Both the position numbers and the translations under genes were made by a program. From positions 1 to 40,375 of the forward strand of contig JAJDCQ010000120.1 of NCBI GenBank assembly GCA_029260755.1: a stretch of DNA of 40,375 bases, written 5' to 3'. The notes beneath the pieces are model-generated. The model saw only the letters and a list, made by a program, of their open reading frames with translations, ran no database searches and was not told the origin of the DNA. Of this stretch, positions 17,601 through 25,068 are shown piece after piece (position 1 is the first letter of the stretch; each line of letters starts with the position of its first letter). Source of the stretch: Planctomycetota bacterium (GTDB lineage: Bacteria; Planctomycetota; J058; JAJDCQ01).

Positions 17601-18010
17601 GTTGCGGCGGCGCCTCCGGGTCGAGGGCGGCGGCGCGATCCCCCGCTGCATCATGGCGGCGACGGGCGCGCCGCGGAAGGGTCGGCGCCCGCCAGATTCG
17701 GGAAGATGCAACCACCTTGTTTCTCGGGGCGTCGTGGCGGGCTGACTCACGTTCGAGGTAACCATCTTCCGGGCAGGGGATTGAGGAAGTAGCCGTTTGG
17801 CAACGCGTTTGCGTGAGGAGCGGCCCAGCAGCCGATCTCTCCGATCTGGAGACCGACACGTGGAGGGGGGGTCCCGCCGGCGTCGGCCGCTCCGGAGTCG
17901 TAGCCACATCTCGCTTCGCAACCGCTGGCGGGCTCGGGTTTTCACCCGATTCGCCCTCTGGCTCCTTCATCCTCGTCGCATCGCCCGGCCTCGGGCGCAC
18001 GGACACGACC
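17601..18010. other. Divergent intergenic region of 410 bases
   Basis: This lies between the starts of kinase 2 (-) and the ceramidase-like gene (+). It should hold both promoters, but I see no convincing -35/-10 pair. Around 17701 and 17766 there is a short inverted repeat GGAAGATG / CATCTTCC, which could be a regulator site. Open frames entering from either gene are extensions without signal peptides or family similarity, so I place no gene here. Confidence 0.5.
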
Positions 18011-19894
18011 ATGCTCTCGTCGAGTCGTCGACCCCGCGTTTCGCGGTCGGTCGCCTTCGCCATCGTCGGTCTCGGGCTCGCGCTCGCGCTCTCCGCGTGC
18101 GGCGGAGGCGGTGGGTCGAGCCGCGGCGCGGCGCCGGGCGCCGGCAGCGCCCCGACGACCGGGCCGGGCGCCGGCGCCGGCACCGCCGGTCCCGGGTCGA
18201 CCCCGCCGGGCTCGACCGGTCCGAACGGCTTCTCGGTCCTCGCGATCGACCCGGCCGACGGCGCGACCGGCGTCCCGACCGACGTCGTCGTGCGGATCGA
18301 CTTCAACGCGGAGCTCAACCCCGGCAGCGTTCACCCGCAGAGCGTCGAGATCGTCGGGCCGGCCGGCGCGGTCGACGCGGCCATCGCGTTCGCGGGCTCG
18401 ACGGCCATCACCCTGACGCCGCGCGCGCCGCTCGATCCGGGCGCGCCCTACACGGTCAACGCGTCGCGCTTCATCCTCGACACGAGCAACCGTCCGCTCG
18501 GGGTCGACGTCGCGAGCGGCTTCGAGACCGGCCCAGGGCCCGCCGGGACGACGCCTCCGACGACGGGGCCGCCGGGGCCGATCACCCTGCGCGCCGGGGC
18601 GGGCTCGGCCGACGTCACGCCGGTCGTCGGCGTGCCGCTCGGCGGATTCAACGAGGGCGACCGGCGGAACTTCCCGCCGGACCTCGATCCGACGAACTAC
18701 CACACCCTGTTCCGGCCGAGCACCGGCGTCCTCGACCCGATCATGTGCAAGGCGCTCGTCCTCGAGTCGGGCGGCGACCGCGTCGTGATCATGACGCTCG
18801 ACGTCGTCGCGACCACGGCCGACGCGGTCCGCGGCACGCAGCAGGTGCTCGCCGCGCGCGGGATCACCATCCCCGTCGAGAGCATCCTCGCCGTCTCGAG
18901 CCACACCCACTCCGGCCCGGGCACCATCAGCTCTCTCCACTTCTGGGAGCTGATCGCGATGGACCTCTACCAGCCGCAGGTGTACCAGCGGTTCATCGAG
19001 GGCTGCGCCGACGCGATCGAGGCGGCGATCGCCGACCTCGGCCCCGCCGTCTTCGGCGCCGACTCGATCGACGTCACCGGCGTGACGCGCAACCGGCGCT
19101 CGCGCGACAGCAACGTCTTCACCCGCGACTCGATCGACCCCGAGCTCGGCGTGATCAAGATCGACCGCCCCGACGGCACTCCGGTCGCGACGGTCTGGAA
19201 CTACGCGTGCCACGGGCTGATCTACTGGCACAACAACATGGAGTACAGCGCCGACCTCTTCGGCCACGTCGCCCGCGAGGTCGAGAGCCGCGGCGGCGGT
19301 CTCTGCCTGTTCGCGAACGGCGCCGAGGGCGACATCACCCCCGACGGCCGCGGCGCCGCCGACGGCGACCGCCTCGGTCGGCAGCTCGCCGATGAGATCC
19401 TCGCGCTGCGCGGCGCGACGGCGACGACCGGCCAGGTCGACCTGCGCAACAGCAGCGAGTGGGTGGACTACGGCAACGCGAGGCTCGGCATCGATCTGAA
19501 CCGACTCGGTCGGAGCAACTCGGGGAGCTCGATCATCCAGGCGCTCCTGCGGATTCCGGGGATCGGCAGCCTCGGGATCGGGATCAGCCTGAACGGCTCG
19601 TGGATCGAGAATCGCCATCGCTTCCAGGCGGTCCGGATCAACGACGTCGCGATCGCGAGCATCCCGGGCGAGGCGATCCACACCGTCGGGCTCGCGATCA
19701 AGGCGTCGGGGCAGGCGCTCGGCTATCGCAAGACGTTCGCGTTCGGCCTGGCGAACAGCCACATGAGCTACATCACCACCCCCGAGGAGTACGACGCGGG
19801 GGGCTACGAATCACTGGCGACGTTCTTCGGGCGCAGCACGGGCACCACGGTCATCGACGAGGCCGGCCGCCGCCTCGACGCCGTCCGCAACTAG
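18011..19894 (+). CDS. Neutral/alkaline ceramidase-like lipoprotein with Ig-like domain
   Basis: The protein has 627 residues from the ATG at 18011, which gives a lipoprotein signal ending in LSAC with Cys30, followed by a Gly-rich tether and Pro/Gly/Thr linker (31-72). Residues about 74-172 form a bacterial Ig-like (Big_5-type) domain: VLAIDPADGATGVPTDVVVR and LNPGSVHPQSVEIVGPAG. From about 191 the chain resembles neutral/alkaline ceramidases: RAGAGSADVTPVVGVPLGGF, then SSHTHSGPGT with zinc-ligand candidates His298 and His300, NYACHGLIYW, and FANGAEGDITPDGR. It probably hydrolyses an N-acyl lipid or a related ester or amide at the cell surface. The C-terminal beta-sandwich of classical ceramidases is not obvious. 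It ends near a hairpin-rich convergent gap. Confidence 0.85.
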   Translation: MLSSSRRPRVSRSVAFAIVGLGLALALSACGGGGGSSRGAAPGAGSAPTTGPGAGAGTAGPGSTPPGSTGPNGFSVLAIDPADGATGVPTDVVVRIDFNAELNPGSVHPQSVEIVGPAGAVDAAIAFAGSTAITLTPRAPLDPGAPYTVNASRFILDTSNRPLGVDVASGFETGPGPAGTTPPTTGPPGPITLRAGAGSADVTPVVGVPLGGFNEGDRRNFPPDLDPTNYHTLFRPSTGVLDPIMCKALVLESGGDRVVIMTLDVVATTADAVRGTQQVLAARGITIPVESILAVSSHTHSGPGTISSLHFWELIAMDLYQPQVYQRFIEGCADAIEAAIADLGPAVFGADSIDVTGVTRNRRSRDSNVFTRDSIDPELGVIKIDRPDGTPVATVWNYACHGLIYWHNNMEYSADLFGHVAREVESRGGGLCLFANGAEGDITPDGRGAADGDRLGRQLADEILALRGATATTGQVDLRNSSEWVDYGNARLGIDLNRLGRSNSGSSIIQALLRIPGIGSLGIGISLNGSWIENRHRFQAVRINDVAIASIPGEAIHTVGLAIKASGQALGYRKTFAFGLANSHMSYITTPEEYDAGGYESLATFFGRSTGTTVIDEAGRRLDAVRN

Positions 19895-19932
19895 CACGAG
19901 CAGCCGGCCAGGACCGGAGACGACGCCGCGAA

Positions 19933-19953
19933 CTCTCTCTCTCTCTCTCTCTC
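19933..19953. repeat. (CT)10 dinucleotide microsatellite
   Basis: Ten CT units plus a C lie 38 bases after the ceramidase-like gene, in the gap to the convergent kinase 3. It is a clear low-complexity tract in an otherwise complex GC-rich region and a likely slippage site. Confidence 0.95.
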
Positions 19954-20027
19954 GGCGGACGGGATCGTCCGCCACCGAGGCACCGAGTCGAGGATCCCCA
20001 GGTGGCGGGCTCTCGACGCGGTGCCTC
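19954..20027. terminator. Two hairpins between convergent genes
   Basis: First hairpin: GGCGGAC (19954-19960), loop GGGATC, GTCCGCC (19967-19973). Second: a 16-bp stem with one mismatch, 19977-19992 (GAGGCACCGAGTCGAG) with 20012-20027, ending 2 bases before the kinase 3 stop. Both could terminate transcription, the second in either direction. No strong T-run is present. Confidence 0.5.
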
Positions 20028-20029
20028 AC

Positions 20030-22954
20030 CTATTTTCCGGTGTCCGGAATGCTGAAGTCGATCACCCGCGTCGCGCCGGTGCCGTCCTTGCTCTGGATCA
20101 CGAAGCTGACGACCGCGCCGGGGACGTCGGGAGAGGCCCACCAGGCGATCGCGTTCGGCTCCCCGCCCTTCCTCTTCGACGCCCAGCCGTTGAAGCGCGT
20201 CCCGACGATCTGACCTCGGCGGCCCTCGAAGATCTTCAGCTCCGTCGTGGCGACGACCTCGGTCGCGAGGCCTCCGAAGGCCGTCCGGACCTTCAGGATC
20301 ATGTCCAGCTCGTCGGCGACCCAGTAGGTCTGCGTCCCCTCCTCCCCGTCGCTCCCGCGGAGCGTCGTCGTCCACACGGTGCACGCCCATCGGTGTCCGT
20401 CGAGGACGAGCTCCTCGCGGTGCTCGCGTCGCGGTCGCGTCTCGGTGAGGAGTGACTCCGTCGCGCGCTCCGCGCCTCGCTCCCGCTCGGTCTCCTTGAT
20501 CCTCAGCTCTCGTCCGAGGGCGACGGCCTCGCGGGTGCCGACGGACTTCCGGCCGTCGGTCGTCAGGCGCTCGATCGTGACGGCCGCCCCCAGCTCGAAC
20601 CGACGCCACGGATGCCACTCGTGCTCGTCCGCCCGGCCGAAGGCCGGGATGCGGCGGGCGTACTCGACGCGGACGGACGCGGTCGCCTCGTTCCCGACCG
20701 AGTCTCGCGCCGTCAGCCGGCGCTCGTTCGTCCCTTCGACGAGGTCGATCGGGAGCCGAAACGAGCCGTCGGCGTCGAGCCCGATCGAGACGCCGTCGGC
20801 CTGGAGGGTCGCGGCGCCGCCCATGATCCGCCCGGTGACCTCGACGTGCTGGTGGATCCCGAAGAGCCGCTCCGGGATCGGCTCGAGGGTGATCGTGGGA
20901 GGCGCCGTGTCGCGGAGCACGGGGTGCCGGATCTCGGTCCTCAGGCCCGCTCCGTCGACCGCGACGATGGTCAGATCGTGTCGGCCGGCGCCGGGGATGG
21001 GCACCGTCGCCGCGAAGGAGCCGTCGTCCGAGACGCGCGCGACGACGCCGTCGACGGTGACCGAGTCGGGTGGGTGCGCATCGACGACGCGCCCCTCGAC
21101 CACCACCGACGGGCCGACCGGCGTCCCCGACTCGGGAGAGAGGACGGCGACGCCGGGCGCCGATCGGTCGCGAACGACGGTCACCTCGTGAGGCGCGGCG
21201 GCGAGGCCGGCCGCATCGGTCGCGGTCACCGTGAGGGTGTACGGGCCGTCGTCGGGGAGGGGGACGCGGAGCTCGAACGCGCCGTCCGGCGCCGCCGCGA
21301 CCGCCTCGGTCGGGCCGGCCCGCACCGTGACGTCGCTGGCGTCGCTCGCTCGCCCGCGGAGGACGAGCGACCGCTCGGTCACGATCGCGGGGGACGCGTC
21401 CAGGTCGAGCCCCGGCGGCGTGCGGTCCACCCGCACGACGACGGTCGCGCTCGCCCGTCGACCCGCGCCGTCGAGGCCGACCACCTCGAGGCGGACCTCC
21501 CCCTCCGCGTCGGGCAGGGCGACCTCGACGACGAACCTCCCGTCGGCCGCGAGCGCGGTCGGCGGGCCGCCATCGATCGAGAGCTGCGCGGGATGAGCGT
21601 CGCGGAGGCGACCCGCGATGGGGAGCGTCGCGAGGCTCGTCACCATCGGGCCGGGCGCGTCGAGCTCGAGGGTCGGATCGGTCAGGTCGACCGTGACGGA
21701 GACTCGCGCGAGCTCCTCGCGGGGCTCCACGGCGGTCTCGACGACGAGGGTGTGTCGGCCCTCGTCGAGCGCGGCGACGGCCTGGAACCGTCCGCCGCGA
21801 TCGACGGGCGTGCGGCGTCCGGCGACGGAGACGACCTCGGCCCCGGTCGCGCGTCCGGTCACGGTCACCGAGCGCATGCTCGTGATGAGGTCCGGCGTCG
21901 GCGCATCGATGCTCGCGGCGGCGGGGCCGCCGCCGACCCCCGAGGCGACGAGGCCGGCCGCGAACGCGGCGATGACGAGGGCGCCCGCGCCGCCCACGAC
22001 GAGCGCCGAGCGTGCCGTTCGGGCGGGCGGCGGAGCCGGAGGGGCGAACGGCGGCGCGCGCGTCGCCGTCGAGCTGGCGGCGGCGGTGCCGAGCAGCTCG
22101 TCGAGCGACCCGGCGATCGCGGTGACCGAGGGGCGCCGCGCCGGGTCGGGCGAGATGCACCGCTCGACCAGGTCGGCGAGCGGTCGGGCGATCCGCGGAT
22201 CGACCTCGCGGAGCGGCGGAGGCGGGATGCCCTCGATGATCCTCGCCATGACCTCGATGGGCGAGCCCCCGGGGAACGCCGGCCGGCGAGCGACGCCCTC
22301 GTAGAGGATCGTCCCGAGAGCCCACGCGTCGGCCGCCGGGCCGACGCCGCCCGGCTCGGCCTGGATCTGCTCGGGCGCCATGTAGGAGACGGTGCCGAGC
22401 ACCTCGCCCGCCTCGGTGAGGCTGCCCTCCCCGTCGGAGGCATCGTGGACCAGGCCGAAGTCGGTCAGGAGCGCCCGCTCGTTCGCATCGATGAGGATGT
22501 TGCCCGGCTTCACGTCGCGGTGGACGAGGCCGTCCGCGTGGGCGTGGGCGAGGGCGAGGGCGACATCACGGACGATCCGGAGGAGCTCCGCCCGCCGCAG
22601 CCCGCGGAGGAGTCGGTCGGCGAGGGTGTCGCCGGGGACGAGGTCCATCACGAAGTAGGGCCGGCCCTCGTGCTCCCCGACATCGTGGACCGCGACGATC
22701 CCCGGATGACGAAGGCGCGCGGCGGCGTGCGCCTCCCGCTCGAAGCGAGCGCGCGCCTTCGGCCGCTGGAATCGATGGTCGGCGAGCACCTTGATCGCGA
22801 CATCGCGTTTCAGGGCCGGATCGACGGCGCGGAAGACGACGCCCATCCCGCCACGGCCGAGCTCCTCGCCGAGGACGTAGCGCCCGAGCTGCTGCCCGGA
22901 CGACGGCGTCGGAGCGTTCGAGGGGAGGGGGAGGGAGGGGGGGGCGTCGGACAT
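20030..22954 (-). CDS. Ser/Thr protein kinase 3 with Ig-like repeats
   Basis: The protein has 974 residues. Its Pro/Ser-rich N-terminus is encoded across a G-run tract. The kinase domain covers about 26-288: GRGGMGVVFRA, catalytic Lys55, HRDVKPGNI with Asp147, DFG at 165-167 and APE at 193-195. A Pro/Ala linker is followed by one membrane helix at 317-340. The outer part contains about five repeated beta-rich units (roughly 352-740), each with a pattern such as VTVTGRATGAEVVSVAG, TDPTLEL or PYTLTVTATDAAGLAAAP. These read as bacterial Ig-like or glucodextranase-type repeats. A final domain of about 230 residues (745-974) contains W/G-rich beta segments (WAC, FNGW) that I cannot name. The protein probably recognises an envelope or extracellular ligand and signals inward. 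No strong ribosome-binding site precedes the ATG at 22954. Confidence 0.92.
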   Translation of the reverse strand: MSDAPPSLPLPSNAPTPSSGQQLGRYVLGEELGRGGMGVVFRAVDPALKRDVAIKVLADHRFQRPKARARFEREAHAAARLRHPGIVAVHDVGEHEGRPYFVMDLVPGDTLADRLLRGLRRAELLRIVRDVALALAHAHADGLVHRDVKPGNILIDANERALLTDFGLVHDASDGEGSLTEAGEVLGTVSYMAPEQIQAEPGGVGPAADAWALGTILYEGVARRPAFPGGSPIEVMARIIEGIPPPPLREVDPRIARPLADLVERCISPDPARRPSVTAIAGSLDELLGTAAASSTATRAPPFAPPAPPPARTARSALVVGGAGALVIAAFAAGLVASGVGGGPAAASIDAPTPDLITSMRSVTVTGRATGAEVVSVAGRRTPVDRGGRFQAVAALDEGRHTLVVETAVEPREELARVSVTVDLTDPTLELDAPGPMVTSLATLPIAGRLRDAHPAQLSIDGGPPTALAADGRFVVEVALPDAEGEVRLEVVGLDGAGRRASATVVVRVDRTPPGLDLDASPAIVTERSLVLRGRASDASDVTVRAGPTEAVAAAPDGAFELRVPLPDDGPYTLTVTATDAAGLAAAPHEVTVVRDRSAPGVAVLSPESGTPVGPSVVVEGRVVDAHPPDSVTVDGVVARVSDDGSFAATVPIPGAGRHDLTIVAVDGAGLRTEIRHPVLRDTAPPTITLEPIPERLFGIHQHVEVTGRIMGGAATLQADGVSIGLDADGSFRLPIDLVEGTNERRLTARDSVGNEATASVRVEYARRIPAFGRADEHEWHPWRRFELGAAVTIERLTTDGRKSVGTREAVALGRELRIKETERERGAERATESLLTETRPRREHREELVLDGHRWACTVWTTTLRGSDGEEGTQTYWVADELDMILKVRTAFGGLATEVVATTELKIFEGRRGQIVGTRFNGWASKRKGGEPNAIAWWASPDVPGAVVSFVIQSKDGTGATRVIDFSIPDTGK

Positions 22955-23056
22955 CTCGGGAGATGGTGACGGACCGGTGGGGTGCGGTGCAAAGGGATGG
23001 CGCGGGCCTCGGTGGGGGCGAGCGAGCCGGTGTTCCAGGAACGGTGCGCGGGCGTC

Positions 23057-23195
23057 GGCAACGGACTCTCGTCGCGGCAGCTCGCAATCCAGTCAATCCG
23101 CGCAATCCGCGGTTCCACTCGTTTCGCGGCGGCAGAACGAAACCGCGGATTGCGCGGATTGCGCGGACTGTTCCGGTCGGCGCCGAGTCGTTGCC
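23057..23195. repeat. Dispersed palindromic repeat, copy B
   Basis: A perfect 21-bp inverted repeat (23094-23114 with 23141-23161) is made of AATCCGCG-type units and extends with mismatches. Outer ends GGCAACGGACTC (23057-23068) and GAGTCGTTGCC (23185-23195) are also complementary apart from one extra base, giving an element of about 139 bases. Copy A lies at 12704-12787 and shares the inner arms and the right end AGTCGTTGC. This lies in the 372-base gap between kinase 3 and the coiled-coil gene. The remainder of that gap holds a hairpin at 23250-23286 and no gene. Confidence 0.8.
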
Positions 23196-23249
23196 GCGTG
23201 TCGTTCCTGTTCACCGACCGGGCGACCACGCGTGCTCGTGGGACGAACA

Positions 23250-23286
23250 GGGGACGAGGCGGAGACCGGCCGCCTGGCCCGTCCCC
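23250..23286 (-). terminator. Two-part hairpin downstream of the coiled-coil gene
   Basis: The outer stem GGGGACG (23250-23256) pairs with CGTCCCC (23280-23286). The inner stem AGGCGG (23257-23262) pairs with CCGCCT (23270-23275), with GGCC unpaired on one side. It lies 40 bases past the stop of the coiled-coil gene on the minus strand, so it is a candidate transcript end. Confidence 0.4.
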
Positions 23287-23326
23287 GCCTCGAGGGGTCC
23301 CGCGATGCTCGGGTGCCGTCCGTCGG

Positions 23327-24910
23327 TCAGCGGAGGTACGCCCGCTTCCGGCGCTTCGGGGCGATCGGGGCCGCGCCGGCGCCCGCGCGCTTCCTCTTCG
23401 GGGTCGGCTCCGCGTCGCGCTCGCGCGCCTTCTCCTCGGTCCGGCGGCGGCGCTTCTTCTCGAGCTTCTCGCGCTCGACGGCGACCTCGTCGAGCTGGCG
23501 CTCGACCTGGCTCCGGGCGCGGCGGACCGATGCCCGCTCGGCCGCGAGCTCGCTCTTCGCCTTCTCGTGGCGGGCGAGCTCATCGCGGAGCTGGCTCTTG
23601 AGCTCGGTCAGGTCGCGGGCGCGCTTGCGGATGCGCTCGCGCTCCTCGGCGAGCGCCTCCTCGAGGCGCTCGGCCACCGTCTCCGCGACCTGCTCCTCGA
23701 ACGCCTCCTCGGCGGCGTCGAGGTCGGCGGCGCGGGACTCGGCGGCCTCCTTCGCGGCGCGGGCGTCCTCGCGCTCGCGGCGCGTCTGCTCGGACTCGGC
23801 GGCGACGCGGCGCTCGATCTCCTCGGCGATGGCGGCGCGGTCGCGCTCGAGCTCGCCGCGATCGGCCGCGAGCGCCTCGCGGTCGGCGAGCAGCTCGGCG
23901 CGCGCCTCGACGAGCGCGTCACGCTCGCGATCGGCCTGGGCGCGGGCCGGCGCGGTGGCGTCGGCGATCGCCCGGGAGAGGCGGGCCTCGAACCCACGCC
24001 CGGCCTCGGCGAGCATCGCCTGGCCCTGGGCGATGGCGTCGCGCTGATCGGCGAGCTCCGAGCGGGCCGCGGCGAGGCCGTCGCGCTCGGCGGCGAGGCG
24101 ATGGTGGAGCGGCTCGAGCTGCCGGCTGACCTCGAGGGCGACCGACCCTTCGAAGCGCTCCTTCTGCTCCTCGACCTCGGCGCGGGCGGCGTCGAGCTCG
24201 CCCCGGTCGACAGCGAGGGCCTCCTCGACCCGGACAGCGATGGTCGCGTCCAGCTTGACCCGCGCGGCCTCTAGCTCCTGGGACCGATCCGTCAGGTCGG
24301 CTTCGATGACGGCGCGTCGCTCGGCGACGCCCGCCTCGATCGCCGCGGCGATCTCGTCGGACTGACGCTGGCGCGCCTCCTCGAGGGCCGCTCGCTCGGA
24401 CGCGACCGCGGCGCGGTCGGCCTCGATCGCCGCGCGCTGGGCCTCGAGGGCGGCCGCCCCGTCGGCCGCCGCCGCCCGCAGGCGGGAGGAGGCGCCGCAG
24501 CGGTTCTTGTCGCCGCCCTCGTCGTCGTCCGCCGGCGTCTTGCGGGTGACGAGCTCCGAGGAGACGTCGAAGACGCCCGAGGCGAGCTCGGCCTCCTCCT
24601 CGAGGGCGAACGCGCTGGTGCCTGCGCTCGACTCGAGGTCGATCGCGGGCGCCGAGCCGGCGTCGCTCGCGTCGGCGCTCTCGCTCGCGAGGTCGCTCTC
24701 GTTCTCGAGCGCGTCCTCGCTCTCGAGCTCGACCTCGAGCTCCGACTCGTCGGAGAGGTCGAAGGCGTCCGACGCGAGCTCGCCCTCGCTGTCGCCCTCG
24801 GCGTCGCTGACGGGCGGGGGCGGCTTCGGGGCGCCCCTGGTCCTCGCCGTCTTCGCCGGCCGGTCACTCCGAGTCTTGCGTCCGCTCTTGGTCTCGTTCC
24901 GCGCGGCCAT
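23327..24910 (-). CDS. Large coiled-coil protein with acidic N-terminus
   Basis: The protein has 527 residues. The ATG at 24910 has GAGGAG just upstream. The reading frame continues further upstream, but that part only shadows the GYF gene. Residues 1-35 are basic (KSGRKTRSDRPAKTARTR). About 36-130 are strongly acidic and Ser-rich (SDESELEVELESEDALENES). From about 140 to 490 the chain is a nearly unbroken Ala/Glu/Arg heptad coiled coil, with imperfect repeats of the type ALEAQRAAIEADRAAVASE and ADREALAADRGELERDR. The C-terminus is basic (KLEKKRRRRTEEK, PKRKRAGAGA, PKRRKRAYLR). No signal peptide or membrane segment is seen. The charge layout suggests a cytoplasmic scaffold or nucleic-acid-associated filament. 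This is inference and I recognise no family. Confidence 0.8.
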   Translation of the reverse strand: MAARNETKSGRKTRSDRPAKTARTRGAPKPPPPVSDAEGDSEGELASDAFDLSDESELEVELESEDALENESDLASESADASDAGSAPAIDLESSAGTSAFALEEEAELASGVFDVSSELVTRKTPADDDEGGDKNRCGASSRLRAAAADGAAALEAQRAAIEADRAAVASERAALEEARQRQSDEIAAAIEAGVAERRAVIEADLTDRSQELEAARVKLDATIAVRVEEALAVDRGELDAARAEVEEQKERFEGSVALEVSRQLEPLHHRLAAERDGLAAARSELADQRDAIAQGQAMLAEAGRGFEARLSRAIADATAPARAQADRERDALVEARAELLADREALAADRGELERDRAAIAEEIERRVAAESEQTRREREDARAAKEAAESRAADLDAAEEAFEEQVAETVAERLEEALAEERERIRKRARDLTELKSQLRDELARHEKAKSELAAERASVRRARSQVERQLDEVAVEREKLEKKRRRRTEEKARERDAEPTPKRKRAGAGAAPIAPKRRKRAYLR

Positions 24911-25068
24911 GGCTCGCTCCTCTTCCGTTTCGTTCCAGGTCGTCAGGGCGTTCGAGTTCGATCGTCGTCGGTCGATGGTTCGTTCGTGGGTGAGTCGCTC
25001 CGGACGGAGCAGGCCGGAGGCGCGAGACCCGGTGTCCCGCGCCCCCGGCCAGGAGGCTAGGAGTTGAA

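Noticed and set aside
17813..18010. Longer N-terminus for the ceramidase-like protein
   Set aside because: The extension would bury the lipoprotein signal peptide; the ATG at 18011 starts it correctly.
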